From Spirochaetota bacterium (GTDB taxonomy: Bacteria; Spirochaetota; Brevinematia; DTOW01): a stretch of 13,101 bases of DNA. The stretch is from assembly GCA_028276145.1 (NCBI GenBank), contig JAPYWX010000031.1:1-13101 (forward strand). The letters run 5' to 3'. The notes under the pieces were generated by a model, which saw nothing but the letters and a program-made list of their open reading frames with translations, had not been told where the DNA came from and did no database searches. How positions within the stretch are numbered: position 1 is the stretch's first letter; every line of letters begins with the position of its first letter. The translations under genes were made by a program, and so were the position numbers. Of this stretch, positions 5,088-12,099 are shown piece after piece.

Positions 5088-6254
5088 ATGAAAGAGTGTG
5101 CTGTTATTACCATTCCGAATATAGCACTAGAGAACTTTCTCACATTTGGTGAGGATAGGAGTTATCACAGTCTGTATGTTGCTGGTAGGTTCAGAATCAT
5201 AGATTTTCTGATTGGTAATCTTGAGAGGATAGGTATTGATACTTTTGTTATAATTACTAACAATGAGGAGATTTCCAATCATGTCATGATTGCTTGGAAA
5301 AATATTAGGTTTGTTGTTTTAGTTAAAAACGGTGAAAAGTTGGAGTTAAAATTTTCAAATTTTCCGGTGTCGAAATATGAAAAGTTAGTTTCTAGTGAGT
5401 CTGGTGAAATGTATTTTGATTTTTTAGCTTTTCTTGAGGACAACTCCGGTAAAGTTTTTTGGATTGTTGGTTATCCTGTCTGGTTTCCTATTGAGAGATA
5501 TCTAGATGAAATAAAGAGTAGTTCTATAAAGTTGCTTTCTTCTAGAGTTGGGTCGTTACAACATTATCATACGGTTGTTCTTTCAAAGAGGTATTATTTG
5601 GAAATGTATGAATCCGTGATGAGTGGTATGTTAGCTAGTTTTTTCAATAAGTACAGAGAGCATAATACTTTGGAGGTTGAGAGTTTTATATTCATGCCTT
5701 TTTTTAGTTTGAAAGAGTACTTTAAGATGAATTTATCTATACTGGATTGGAAGCTTGTAACCGAGTTTGAAGGAATTTTTGGTAAGTATCCTATAAGGTT
5801 GAATCCATCAATCACTGGGCAGGCGGTTATAGGTAGACACGGAAGTTTCAGAAATTCGCTTATAGGGGATGGGAGTTTTGTTGATGGTAATTTAGAGAAC
5901 TGTATTATTTGCCCTGGAGTCAGGATAGAGAAGGGTACAAATGTTAGAAATGCTATAATTTATCCGGGTAATTGGATAGGGTATGATGTTGAGATTGCTA
6001 ATGCTTTAATAGATGAAAGTAATCTTTCGCTTAAATTTCCTAATATAGGTGATGGGTCAATTATTGGAGGGAAGGGACTAGGTGCACCGAATACCAAGTA
6101 TCCGTCAGTATTGAACTTTGATGCTTCAGTCATTGGTAAAAATGTTGTTGTGCCCAAGAAAACACAAGTGAGTCTTAATGCTTATATACCTTCAAATTTG
6201 GACTTGAGCAAGTTGAAGGTAGGGAAATATGTAAAGAGTAGTACGAGTTTTTAG
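5088..6254 (+). CDS. GlgD-like, probably non-catalytic ADP-glucose pyrophosphorylase homologue
   Basis: The 388-residue protein has the two-domain layout of the GlgC/GlgD family: an N-terminal nucleotidyltransferase-like domain (to about residue 225) and a C-terminal left-handed beta-helix with hexapeptide repeats (about 238-365; AVIGRHGSFRNSLIGDG, NCIICPGVRIEKGTNV, NAIIYPGNWIG). FAGRYR-like VAGRFRIIDFLIGN at 31-44 matches the family's sugar-nucleotide region. The glycine-rich GGxGxRL loop that binds the nucleotide is absent; residues 1-20 instead read like GlgD (ECAVITIPN). The metal-binding GDH segment is replaced by VGYPVW around 127-132. These losses suggest a regulatory or structural subunit rather than an enzyme. 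No glgC partner is in the window. It may bind glucose-1-phosphate or regulate glycogen synthesis, but this is inference. Confidence 0.72.
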   Translation: MKECAVITIPNIALENFLTFGEDRSYHSLYVAGRFRIIDFLIGNLERIGIDTFVIITNNEEISNHVMIAWKNIRFVVLVKNGEKLELKFSNFPVSKYEKLVSSESGEMYFDFLAFLEDNSGKVFWIVGYPVWFPIERYLDEIKSSSIKLLSSRVGSLQHYHTVVLSKRYYLEMYESVMSGMLASFFNKYREHNTLEVESFIFMPFFSLKEYFKMNLSILDWKLVTEFEGIFGKYPIRLNPSITGQAVIGRHGSFRNSLIGDGSFVDGNLENCIICPGVRIEKGTNVRNAIIYPGNWIGYDVEIANALIDESNLSLKFPNIGDGSIIGGKGLGAPNTKYPSVLNFDASVIGKNVVVPKKTQVSLNAYIPSNLDLSKLKVGKYVKSSTSF

Positions 6255-6262
6255 GGGGTTTT

Positions 6263-7231
6263 ATGCCATTGGTTATACCTGCGATAGATATTTTTGGTGG
6301 GAAGGTTGTAAGGTTGGTTAGAGGTGATTTTTCTCAGCAAACAGTTTACAATGATAACCCTTTGGATGTTGTCAGGTTTTTTGTTTCTAAAGGATTTAAA
6401 AGGGTACATATAGTTGACCTTGAAGGGGCTAAAACGGGGGAACTTGGAAGTCTTAATCTCATCAAGGAAATAAAGGATAGGTTCAATAATAATGTTACAA
6501 TTCAGTTTGGTGGTGGTATAAGGTCTTACGAAATAGCGAGGAAGGCTGTAGAGGCTGGAGCTGATTTTATAGTTGTGGGGACTATCTTTGTCAAGAAGCC
6601 TCAGGAATTTGAAAAGATTCTTAGTGAGTTTCGTGAGAACCTCATACTTTCACTTGATATAAATGTTGACAAGGTAGTTATACATGGGTGGCAGAGTGAC
6701 GTAGATTTGTCTGTTGAGGAAGCTTTTGATAGAGCCGTTAAAATGGGGGTTAGGAGAATTCTCTCAACGGATGTTACTAGGGATGGAACTTTATTAGGAC
6801 CGGACTTGTCTCATATTGGTAAGCTTCTAGAAATTCTTAAAAGTAAGTACACGGATTTGTTGCTAAACAAATTGATGAATTTACCTGAAATTCAATCAGT
6901 GTTGGATGAGATTAAGAATGTCATAATAGAGGATGTGAATGAGTTCATGAGTGTTTTCAAAAATCCGTTTACTGGTAATTATGAACTTAGGAAGACTATA
7001 GAAAAACACGATGAGAGAATGAACGAGTATAAATCGATGGTTGTTTCCAAACTAGAAGAGAAGATGCTCGACATAGCTAAGGAATTTCCAAAACCTTATT
7101 TAATAGTTTCTGGGGGAATCTCAAGTGATAGTGATATAGAAGAAGTGTTTAGTTTAGATAATTCTTTATTAGAGGGTGTTATTGTGGGTAAGGCTATATA
7201 CGAAGGAAAATTGTCAATGTTCAATAAGTAA
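6263..7231 (+). CDS. hisA: Phosphoribosyl-ProFAR isomerase HisA with a large insertion
   Basis: HisA catalyses the Amadori isomerisation of ProFAR to PRFAR in histidine synthesis, using a TIM barrel. Catalytic Asp9 lies in IPAIDIFGG and the second acid is Asp132 (LSLDIN). Phosphate-binding loops are FGGGIRS (82-88), VGTIF, VSGGISS (282-288) and VGKAI (309-312). STDVTRDGTLLGPD (168-181) is the classic HisA strand. The protein has 322 residues against about 240 usually. The excess is a single charged, helix-rich block at about 196-277, between barrel units six and seven, and it stays in frame with no broken motif. No other his gene is nearby. AGGGGG lies four bases before the ATG, eight bases after the glgD-like stop. 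HisF is less likely because the opening motif is AIDI, not the HisF type. Confidence 0.92.
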   Translation: MPLVIPAIDIFGGKVVRLVRGDFSQQTVYNDNPLDVVRFFVSKGFKRVHIVDLEGAKTGELGSLNLIKEIKDRFNNNVTIQFGGGIRSYEIARKAVEAGADFIVVGTIFVKKPQEFEKILSEFRENLILSLDINVDKVVIHGWQSDVDLSVEEAFDRAVKMGVRRILSTDVTRDGTLLGPDLSHIGKLLEILKSKYTDLLLNKLMNLPEIQSVLDEIKNVIIEDVNEFMSVFKNPFTGNYELRKTIEKHDERMNEYKSMVVSKLEEKMLDIAKEFPKPYLIVSGGISSDSDIEEVFSLDNSLLEGVIVGKAIYEGKLSMFNK

Positions 7232-7239
7232 GAGGGGAT

Positions 7240-8211
7240 ATGTTTGACCTTGATGTTTATTTTTCAAAGAGGATGGAGATAGTTAATGATATTTTTTCAT
7301 TAGGTAAGATAGGCAAGGCTGCATTGTCTATAGGTGTTTTTGATGGTGTTCATATAGGACATAGAAAAATTCTTTCCAGTATGCAAGGAGAGGCAAAGTG
7401 TAAAGGTTTTAAGGTTGACGGATGTTATTTGTGTGTCCTTACGTTCAAAAACCATCCTAGGTGGCTTGGTAAGGAAGAGTTGTACCCGAAGTTGATTTCT
7501 CCGCCATATTACAAGTTAGAAGTTTTTGAGAAGGAGTACAACATTGATAAGGTTATTTATACGAAGTTTACACCTGAGTTTAGAGATATTGAGCCGGAAA
7601 GGTTCCTTGAAATATTAAAGTCTCAGATAGATGAGCTTCATATATTTGTTGGGTACAACTTTAAATTTGGGAAGGGAGCAAAGGGAAATACGGACTTTCT
7701 TATAAGGAATGCTTCTAAGTTTGGGTATGTACCGCACATAGCCGATGAGGTAATGTATAAGGGTATTAGGGTGAGTAGCACTGTGATAAGGTCTTTTATA
7801 GCTCAGGGTGATATAGAGATAGCAAACGAGCTTTTGACTAGAAGATTTTTCTTGGAAAGTAAAGTTATAAAGGGGGCAGGTAGGGGAAAGGCAATAGGCT
7901 TCCCTACTGCTAACATAAGAAGTAGGATACAGGTTTATCCGCCACCGGGAATATATGGAACAATAACTGAGGTTGATGGGAAAAAGTATAAAAGTGTCAC
8001 TCATGTTGGTTCTTCACCTACTTTTGGTGGTAATCCGTTTGATGTTGAGACTCATATAATTAACTTTGAGGGTGACCTTTACAACAAGAGAATAAGAGTG
8101 TATTTTGATAGGTTCTTGGGTGATAGCAGGTTCACTCACGGCATAGATGAAGTGAGGGAAGTTATTAAGCACTTCGTAGAGCTCTGGGAAAAAGAGGATG
8201 TCAAACTATGA
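7240..8211 (+). CDS. ribF: Bifunctional riboflavin kinase / FAD synthetase RibF
   Basis: RibF phosphorylates riboflavin to FMN and then adenylylates FMN to FAD in the cytoplasm. The 323 residues are the normal length. The N-terminal FAD synthetase module has the nucleotidyltransferase signature VFDGVHIGH (33-41), the flavin-binding loop GYNFKFGKGAKGN (138-150) and SSTVIRS (179-185), corresponding to the ISSTxIR motif. The C-terminal kinase module (about 200-315) has GRGKAIGFPTANI (214-226) with the metal-binding Thr and Asn, PPPGIYG, and VETHI with the catalytic Glu270. All key residues are present. GAGGGG precedes the ATG. Its stop overlaps the next start (ATGA at 8208-8211), so translation of the secretion gene is probably coupled to it. 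Confidence 0.96.
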   Translation: MFDLDVYFSKRMEIVNDIFSLGKIGKAALSIGVFDGVHIGHRKILSSMQGEAKCKGFKVDGCYLCVLTFKNHPRWLGKEELYPKLISPPYYKLEVFEKEYNIDKVIYTKFTPEFRDIEPERFLEILKSQIDELHIFVGYNFKFGKGAKGNTDFLIRNASKFGYVPHIADEVMYKGIRVSSTVIRSFIAQGDIEIANELLTRRFFLESKVIKGAGRGKAIGFPTANIRSRIQVYPPPGIYGTITEVDGKKYKSVTHVGSSPTFGGNPFDVETHIINFEGDLYNKRIRVYFDRFLGDSRFTHGIDEVREVIKHFVELWEKEDVKL

Positions 8212-9401
8212 TATTCAAGTATGTTGCTTTAACTGAGGATGGTGAAAAGGTTTCAGGAATCATAGAGGCTGAGTCCGATAAGGAAGCTTTGGAAAGTTTG
8301 CGTGCATCATACAAGTTTGTTTTATCAATAACTAAACAAAGGTCAGTAAAGAAAAGGAAAATTAATAGAAGAGAGCTTATAGTTTTTACTAACTTGCTTA
8401 GTATATCCATAAATGCTGGGTTGCCTATGATAAAAGCTTTGGAAGTGTCATCAAAAAATATTTCTGATAAGTACCTTCTTGAGGTTATATCTTCGGTAAT
8501 AAATAACATTAAAGCTGGTAAACTCCTTTCGGAAGCGATGGCTATGCATTCAGATGTTTTTGACTCAATGTACGTCGGAGTTGTAAAGTCAGGTGAGGCT
8601 TCTGGTAATTTGGGTGAGGCTCTCAATAATTTAGCAAGTTATTTACAGAAATCATACGAAATTTCATCAAAGGTGAAGTCTTCTTTAGTTTATCCTGCTA
8701 TTGTTTTGTCTGTGGCTATAGGCGTCTTGATACTTTTTATGATCTCAATTGTTCCTAGGTTTGCTGAAATATACTCGTCTTATTCTACATCTCTACCTAA
8801 AATTACTGAGGTTGTAATATCACTAGGTAATTTCACCAAAAGCAACTGGCTAATTATTCTATTAGCTATTATCGTTCCTATTTACCTTTTTAATTATCTC
8901 TATAATTCTTTTGAGAGTTTTAAGGTTTTTGTTCAGGATTTTGTTATAAAGGTTTTTCCGCCTTTGGGTAATTATTGGGTAAAAACGGATGTAGAGAAGT
9001 TTGCTAGGGTTATGGCTATAATGCTACAGAATGGCGTTATGATTACAAATTCGCTAGAGACGGCTGCTTCTATAATGTCCTTGGTAAGGCTAAGAAATTC
9101 TATCACGCTTTCTGTATCTGCACTTGAGAGAGGGGAGAAGCTTTCGGATGCTCTTTCTCTAGAGAAGCTCTTTCCTTCTTTGCTCATACAGATGATCAGT
9201 GTAGGGGAAGAAACAGGTGAATTACCAAAGACTTTTGAAAAGTTAGCTAACTTTTATTCACTTGAGCTTGATAGAGAATCGGAGATTATCACCTCTACTC
9301 TATCGCCTATTATGATACTTTTTGTTGGTGCTATTGTTGGGTTTCTTGTTTTGTCTCTGTTTTTGCCGATGTTTACTTTGCAGCAGGTGCTTATTAGATA
9401 A
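8208..9401 (+). CDS. Type II secretion / type IV pilus inner-membrane platform protein (GspF/PilC family)
   Basis: GspF/PilC proteins form the inner-membrane platform on which the assembly ATPase acts to build a pilus or pseudopilus. The 397-residue product has the normal length and duplicated architecture. An N-terminal segment (FKYVALTEDGEKVSGIIEA) is followed by two T2SSF domains at about 57-180 and 258-381, each carrying the family's glycine-glutamate motif: KSGEASGNLGEAL (127-139) and SVGEETGELPKTFE (331-344). Hydrophobic spans at about 160-183, 213-232 and 366-390 fit the usual three membrane helices. No ATPase, pilin or secretin gene is in the window, so the sequence cannot tell a type II system from a pilus. 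It is the last gene of the operon, overlaps ribF by four bases, and ends at a terminator hairpin. Confidence 0.9.
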   Translation: MIFKYVALTEDGEKVSGIIEAESDKEALESLRASYKFVLSITKQRSVKKRKINRRELIVFTNLLSISINAGLPMIKALEVSSKNISDKYLLEVISSVINNIKAGKLLSEAMAMHSDVFDSMYVGVVKSGEASGNLGEALNNLASYLQKSYEISSKVKSSLVYPAIVLSVAIGVLILFMISIVPRFAEIYSSYSTSLPKITEVVISLGNFTKSNWLIILLAIIVPIYLFNYLYNSFESFKVFVQDFVIKVFPPLGNYWVKTDVEKFARVMAIMLQNGVMITNSLETAASIMSLVRLRNSITLSVSALERGEKLSDALSLEKLFPSLLIQMISVGEETGELPKTFEKLANFYSLELDRESEIITSTLSPIMILFVGAIVGFLVLSLFLPMFTLQQVLIR

Positions 9402-9410
9402 TAGATGTAG

Positions 9411-9427
9411 CAGAGGCGTAGCCTCTG
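9411..9427. terminator. Hairpin between convergent platform-protein and pyrE genes
   Basis: CAGAGGC and GCCTCTG form seven perfect pairs around the loop GTA, 10 bases after the GspF/PilC stop and 11 bases beyond the pyrE stop. No clean T-tract follows on either strand, so it may act weakly or with Rho. Its core, GAGGC-3 bases-GCCTC, is repeated in the longer hairpin at 10302-10324. Confidence 0.65.
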
Positions 9428-9438
9428 GTAGGAATTTA

Positions 9439-10113
9439 TTAAATCTCTAATGGTGAATTTTCTTTGAGGTACTCTATCATTTTTTTTACTAGTTCGCTTT
9501 GGTTTTGGCTATACTTGGGGATTTCCCTTGATGATAGAAAATCTAAGATATCTTTAATCGTTATTATTGGTATTATTTTTATGCCAAATTCTTCCTGTAA
9601 TTCTTGTATTGCTGTTTTTTTGCCTTTCCCTCTTTCCATTCTGTCTACTGATATCACCGCTCCCAGTATTTGAGGGTTTCCATTACTTTTTAGGATTTCA
9701 ATACTTTCGGAAATTGATATTCCTGAGGTTACAACATCTTCAACGATTACGACTTTATCTCTTTCTGAAGGTTTGTGTCCTACTATTATGCCGCCTTCAC
9801 CGTGGTCTTTTGCTTCTTTTCTGTTGAATGCTATACTGAGGTTCACTTTGTATTTTTCAAACAACTTTAGGCTTACAACTGATACTAGAGGTATTCCTTT
9901 GTAAGCTGGTCCAAAGAGCATAGTAGCATTTTTGAAATTCTCATGTATTTCTTCTGCGTAGAATTCTGATATTGCTGATAACCTTTGGCCATTGTTGTAG
10001 TTACCTGTATTGATAAAATAAGGGGTTTTCCTACCGCTTTTTGTTATGAATTCACCGAAGGTTAGAATATCATGTTCTATTAAGAAGGTTATAAAGTCCT
10101 CTTTTGTTCGCAT
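9439..10113 (-). CDS. pyrE: Orotate phosphoribosyltransferase PyrE
   Basis: PyrE joins orotate to PRPP to give OMP in de novo pyrimidine synthesis. The 224-residue product has the PRPP-binding motif VVIVEDVVTSG (121-131) and the mobile catalytic loop FNRKEAKDHGEGG (97-109) with its conserved lysines, aspartate and histidine. SGRKTPYFINTG (26-37) matches the family's substrate-binding start, and FGPAYKGIPL (67-76) the next conserved block. The length is normal. No other pyr gene is adjacent. No Shine-Dalgarno precedes ATG 10113; instead a TAAAAT box ends seven bases before it, so the mRNA may be leaderless. A 19-base palindrome in the promoter suggests a repressor site. It faces the GspF/PilC gene across a shared hairpin. 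Confidence 0.95.
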   Translation of the reverse strand: MRTKEDFITFLIEHDILTFGEFITKSGRKTPYFINTGNYNNGQRLSAISEFYAEEIHENFKNATMLFGPAYKGIPLVSVVSLKLFEKYKVNLSIAFNRKEAKDHGEGGIIVGHKPSERDKVVIVEDVVTSGISISESIEILKSNGNPQILGAVISVDRMERGKGKKTAIQELQEEFGIKIIPIITIKDILDFLSSREIPKYSQNQSELVKKMIEYLKENSPLEI

Positions 10114-10119
10114 AAAAAA

Positions 10120-10149
10120 ATTTTAAAGGAATAGAGAATCTCTATTCAC
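10120..10149 (-). promoter_or_regulatory. pyrE promoter with an overlapping 19-base palindrome
   Basis: On the minus strand GTGAAT (10149-10144), 18 bases, TAAAAT (10125-10120), then six T residues and ATG 10113. The perfect palindrome at 10129-10147 (arms GAATAGAGA and TCTCTATTC around one base) fills the spacer and overlaps the -35. That is a typical repressor position. Because the mRNA would start at the ATG, the palindrome should act as DNA rather than as a leader hairpin. Confidence 0.45.
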
Positions 10150-10281
10150 TTTTACCAGCTATATAAAGGTGCTATTTGGAACTTTATTAGAAAGATGTTA
10201 TGAAGTACATGCCCGTCCTACTTTATCGGAGAGGGGTGTAAACTTCTCCTATACTGCCTAGGATACTTTTTTGACAAATTT

Positions 10282-10359
10282 AAGAGTACTCTTTTAAGAG
10301 TGTAGAGAGGCGAAGCCTCTCTACGATAAAAATGGGTGGGCGGGAAATTACTAATAATT
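10282..10359 (+). repeat. Composite palindromic element, copy 3
   Basis: After the perfect palindrome AAGAGTACTCTT (10282-10293) comes a 10-bp hairpin with loop GAA (arms GTAGAGAGGC and GCCTCTCTAC, 10302-10324). A 9-base A-rich spacer, the G-tract GGGTGGGCGGG (10334-10344) and a CTAA-loop mini-hairpin with arms AATTA and TAATT (10346-10359) follow. Order and spacing match copy 2 on the opposite strand. It lies between the divergent pyrE and accC genes, where no transcript is expected to end. The rest of 10114-10495 holds a small hairpin (GTTGAA/TTCAAC, 10385-10399), a degenerate AAAGGTGCT relative near 10165, and no credible gene. Confidence 0.7.
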
Positions 10360-10443
10360 GTCTGTCCAAGTAGATTCAAGAAAAGTTGAATTTTTCAACG
10401 CAATCCCACTACCCTTGAGATTCTAAGGTAGGCTATGAGATAA

Positions 10444-10473
10444 TAGAAACTTTAAAGATAAGTTTTTTATAAT
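10444..10473 (+). promoter_or_regulatory. Likely promoter of accC
   Basis: TAGAAA (10444-10449), 18 bases, then a perfect TATAAT (10468-10473). This gives a short leader of roughly 16 bases carrying the ribosome site GAGGGGA before ATG 10496. The -35 is weak but the geometry is good. Confidence 0.5.
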
Positions 10474-10495
10474 CATCTAAAAAAGAGGGGATAAG

Positions 10496-11830
10496 ATGAA
10501 AGTTCTTATTGCTAATAGAGGTGAAATAGCTGTAAGAGTTATCAGAACTTGTAAAGAGTTAGGTTTTAAGACTGTGGCTGTTTATTCTGAGGCTGACGCT
10601 AATTCTTATCATAGGCAATTGGCTGATGAGGATATTTGTATAGGTGGTCCATACGGTAAGCAATCGTATTTGAATATACCTAACATAATAAGTGCTGCTC
10701 TTGTTACGAATGCTAAGGCTATACATCCGGGATATGGGTTTTTGTCTGAGAATGCTAAGTTCTCTCAGATATGTAAGGACCATGATTTAATTTTCTTAGG
10801 TCCTTCGCCTGAGGTTATAACTCTGTTTGGTGATAAGTCTACTGCTAAGAACACAATGAAGAAGTTGGGAGTTCCTACTGTTCCTGGTAGTGAGTCGATT
10901 ATAAGTAGTGTTGATGAAGCTTTGGGGATTGCCAGGGAGATTGGCTATCCTGTGATAATAAAAGCTACTGCTGGTGGTGGTGGTAAGGGAATGAGGGTTT
11001 GTTTCTCAGATGAAGATTTGAAGAAGTTTTTACCGCTTGCTCAGGGTGAGGCTCAGGCTGCATTTGGTAACCCTGGGGTTTACATAGAGAAGTATATCCA
11101 AAATCCTAAACATATAGAGATACAGTTTTTAGGTGATAGGTTTGGTAACGCTATAACTCTTGGTGAGAGGGACTGCTCTATTCAGAGGAAACATCAAAAG
11201 TTGGTAGAGGAAGCACCTGGTCCAACAATTACCCCTGAGCAAAGAGAGAAGATTTCTGAGGTTGTTAGAAAAGCTGTAAGTTCGGTAGGGTATGTCGGCG
11301 CTGGTACGATGGAATTCATAATGGATGACAAGGGTAATTTCTATTTCATGGAGGTTAACACGAGGATTCAAGTTGAGCATCCTGTGACGGAGATGATAAC
11401 AGGTATAGACATAATAAGAGAGCAGATATTAGTTTGCTTAGGTGAAAAGTTGTCCATAAGCCAAGAGGATGTTAAGTTGAACGGTCATGCAATAGAGTGT
11501 AGAATAAATGCAGAGGATCCGTTTAATGATTTTAGACCTTCGCCAGGAGTCATAAAAACTTTACATTTACCAGGAGGTTTTGGCGTTAGAGTTGATACTC
11601 ATGTTTATCAAGGGTATGAGATACCCATGTTCTACGATTCAATGATTGCCAAGCTGATAGTTTGGGGTAAGGATAGAAATGAAGCTATCACGAGGATGAA
11701 AAGAGCACTTGACGAGTTTGTTGTTGAAGGAGTTCCCACGACTATACCATTCCACTCAAAAGTTATGAATCATCCTGTTTTCTTGGGAGGTACACATACC
11801 ACAAGGTTCTTAGAAGAATTTGAATTATGA
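10496..11830 (+). CDS. accC: Biotin carboxylase AccC (ATP-grasp subunit of acetyl-CoA carboxylase)
   Basis: AccC uses ATP and bicarbonate to carboxylate the biotin of the carrier AccB, the first step of fatty-acid synthesis. The 444 residues are the normal length for a stand-alone subunit. It shows the N-terminal LIANRGEIAVRVIRTCKELG, HPGYGFLSEN (77-86), the ATP-grasp glycine loop TAGGGGKGM (158-166), EEAPGP, and the metal and bicarbonate site MEVNTRIQVEHPVTE (285-299), with CRINAEDP (335-342) carrying the active-site arginine. All catalytic residues appear intact. No biotin carrier gene (accB) precedes it, although accB usually does; its upstream neighbour is the divergent pyrE. A related role as the A subunit of a two-subunit pyruvate carboxylase cannot be excluded from sequence. 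Its stop overlaps the next start (ATGA). Confidence 0.95.
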   Translation: MKVLIANRGEIAVRVIRTCKELGFKTVAVYSEADANSYHRQLADEDICIGGPYGKQSYLNIPNIISAALVTNAKAIHPGYGFLSENAKFSQICKDHDLIFLGPSPEVITLFGDKSTAKNTMKKLGVPTVPGSESIISSVDEALGIAREIGYPVIIKATAGGGGKGMRVCFSDEDLKKFLPLAQGEAQAAFGNPGVYIEKYIQNPKHIEIQFLGDRFGNAITLGERDCSIQRKHQKLVEEAPGPTITPEQREKISEVVRKAVSSVGYVGAGTMEFIMDDKGNFYFMEVNTRIQVEHPVTEMITGIDIIREQILVCLGEKLSISQEDVKLNGHAIECRINAEDPFNDFRPSPGVIKTLHLPGGFGVRVDTHVYQGYEIPMFYDSMIAKLIVWGKDRNEAITRMKRALDEFVVEGVPTTIPFHSKVMNHPVFLGGTHTTRFLEEFEL

Positions 11831-12099
11831 TAAAAAGGAGGAATATTTCTAAGTTTCTCATAGAGCATTTTTGGGGAATATTAATATCGGTTATAAGTGT
11901 TCTGTCGGTGATTTTTGTGTTGCTGTTCGGAATTGGACCTTTTGTGTTGCTAGTTATGTTCGGCTTGTTGGGGTTTTTGATAGGTGATTCGATTGATAGG
12001 AAAGTTTCTGTTATAGAATCCTTTAAGGATTTTATTAGTCTTCTAAAAAGGGTTTTGGTGGGGTTGGTTGAAAGGAAAAGTGAGAATGAGAGAATCTGA
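11827..12099 (+). CDS. Small integral membrane protein, DUF2273-like
   Basis: This 90-residue protein has an N-terminal EHFWG-type opening and two close hydrophobic spans (about 16-36 and 38-52), then DSIDRK and a charged, probably cytoplasmic tail. That pattern resembles DUF2273, a small membrane protein of unknown function that in Firmicutes often sits in accC/Asp23 neighbourhoods; no Asp23-like gene is present here. The assignment rests on pattern and context only. It overlaps accC by four bases, so its start is probably set by coupling. A strong AGGAGG occurs just inside the gene (11836-11841), but no usual start codon follows it in frame at the right distance. It overlaps tsaB by 14 bases. 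Confidence 0.6.
   Translation: MIKRRNISKFLIEHFWGILISVISVLSVIFVLLFGIGPFVLLVMFGLLGFLIGDSIDRKVSVIESFKDFISLLKRVLVGLVERKSENERI

Noticed and set aside
8201..8626. A 141-codon open frame on the minus strand opposite the start of the GspF/PilC gene
   Set aside because: It lies wholly opposite a well-supported gene, has no recognisable domain or ribosome site, and its serine-rich composition is what the antisense of this gene would give. Similar antisense frames opposite ribF (7615-8004) and tsaB (12133-12537) were dropped for the same reason.
10206..10242. A tiny frame (MKYMPVLLYRRGV) between pyrE and accC
   Set aside because: Thirteen codons with no ribosome site or promoter; expected by chance.
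10114..10495. Possible tRNA or other known RNA gene in the pyrE/accC spacer
   Set aside because: No T-loop motif, cloverleaf or acceptor pairing was found; the visible stems belong to the composite repeat and simple palindromes.
11836..11841. Strong AGGAGG just inside the DUF2273-like gene as the true ribosome site
   Set aside because: No ATG, GTG or TTG follows in frame at usable spacing; the bases encode Arg-Arg of a basic N-terminus, and the ATGA overlap with accC explains initiation.
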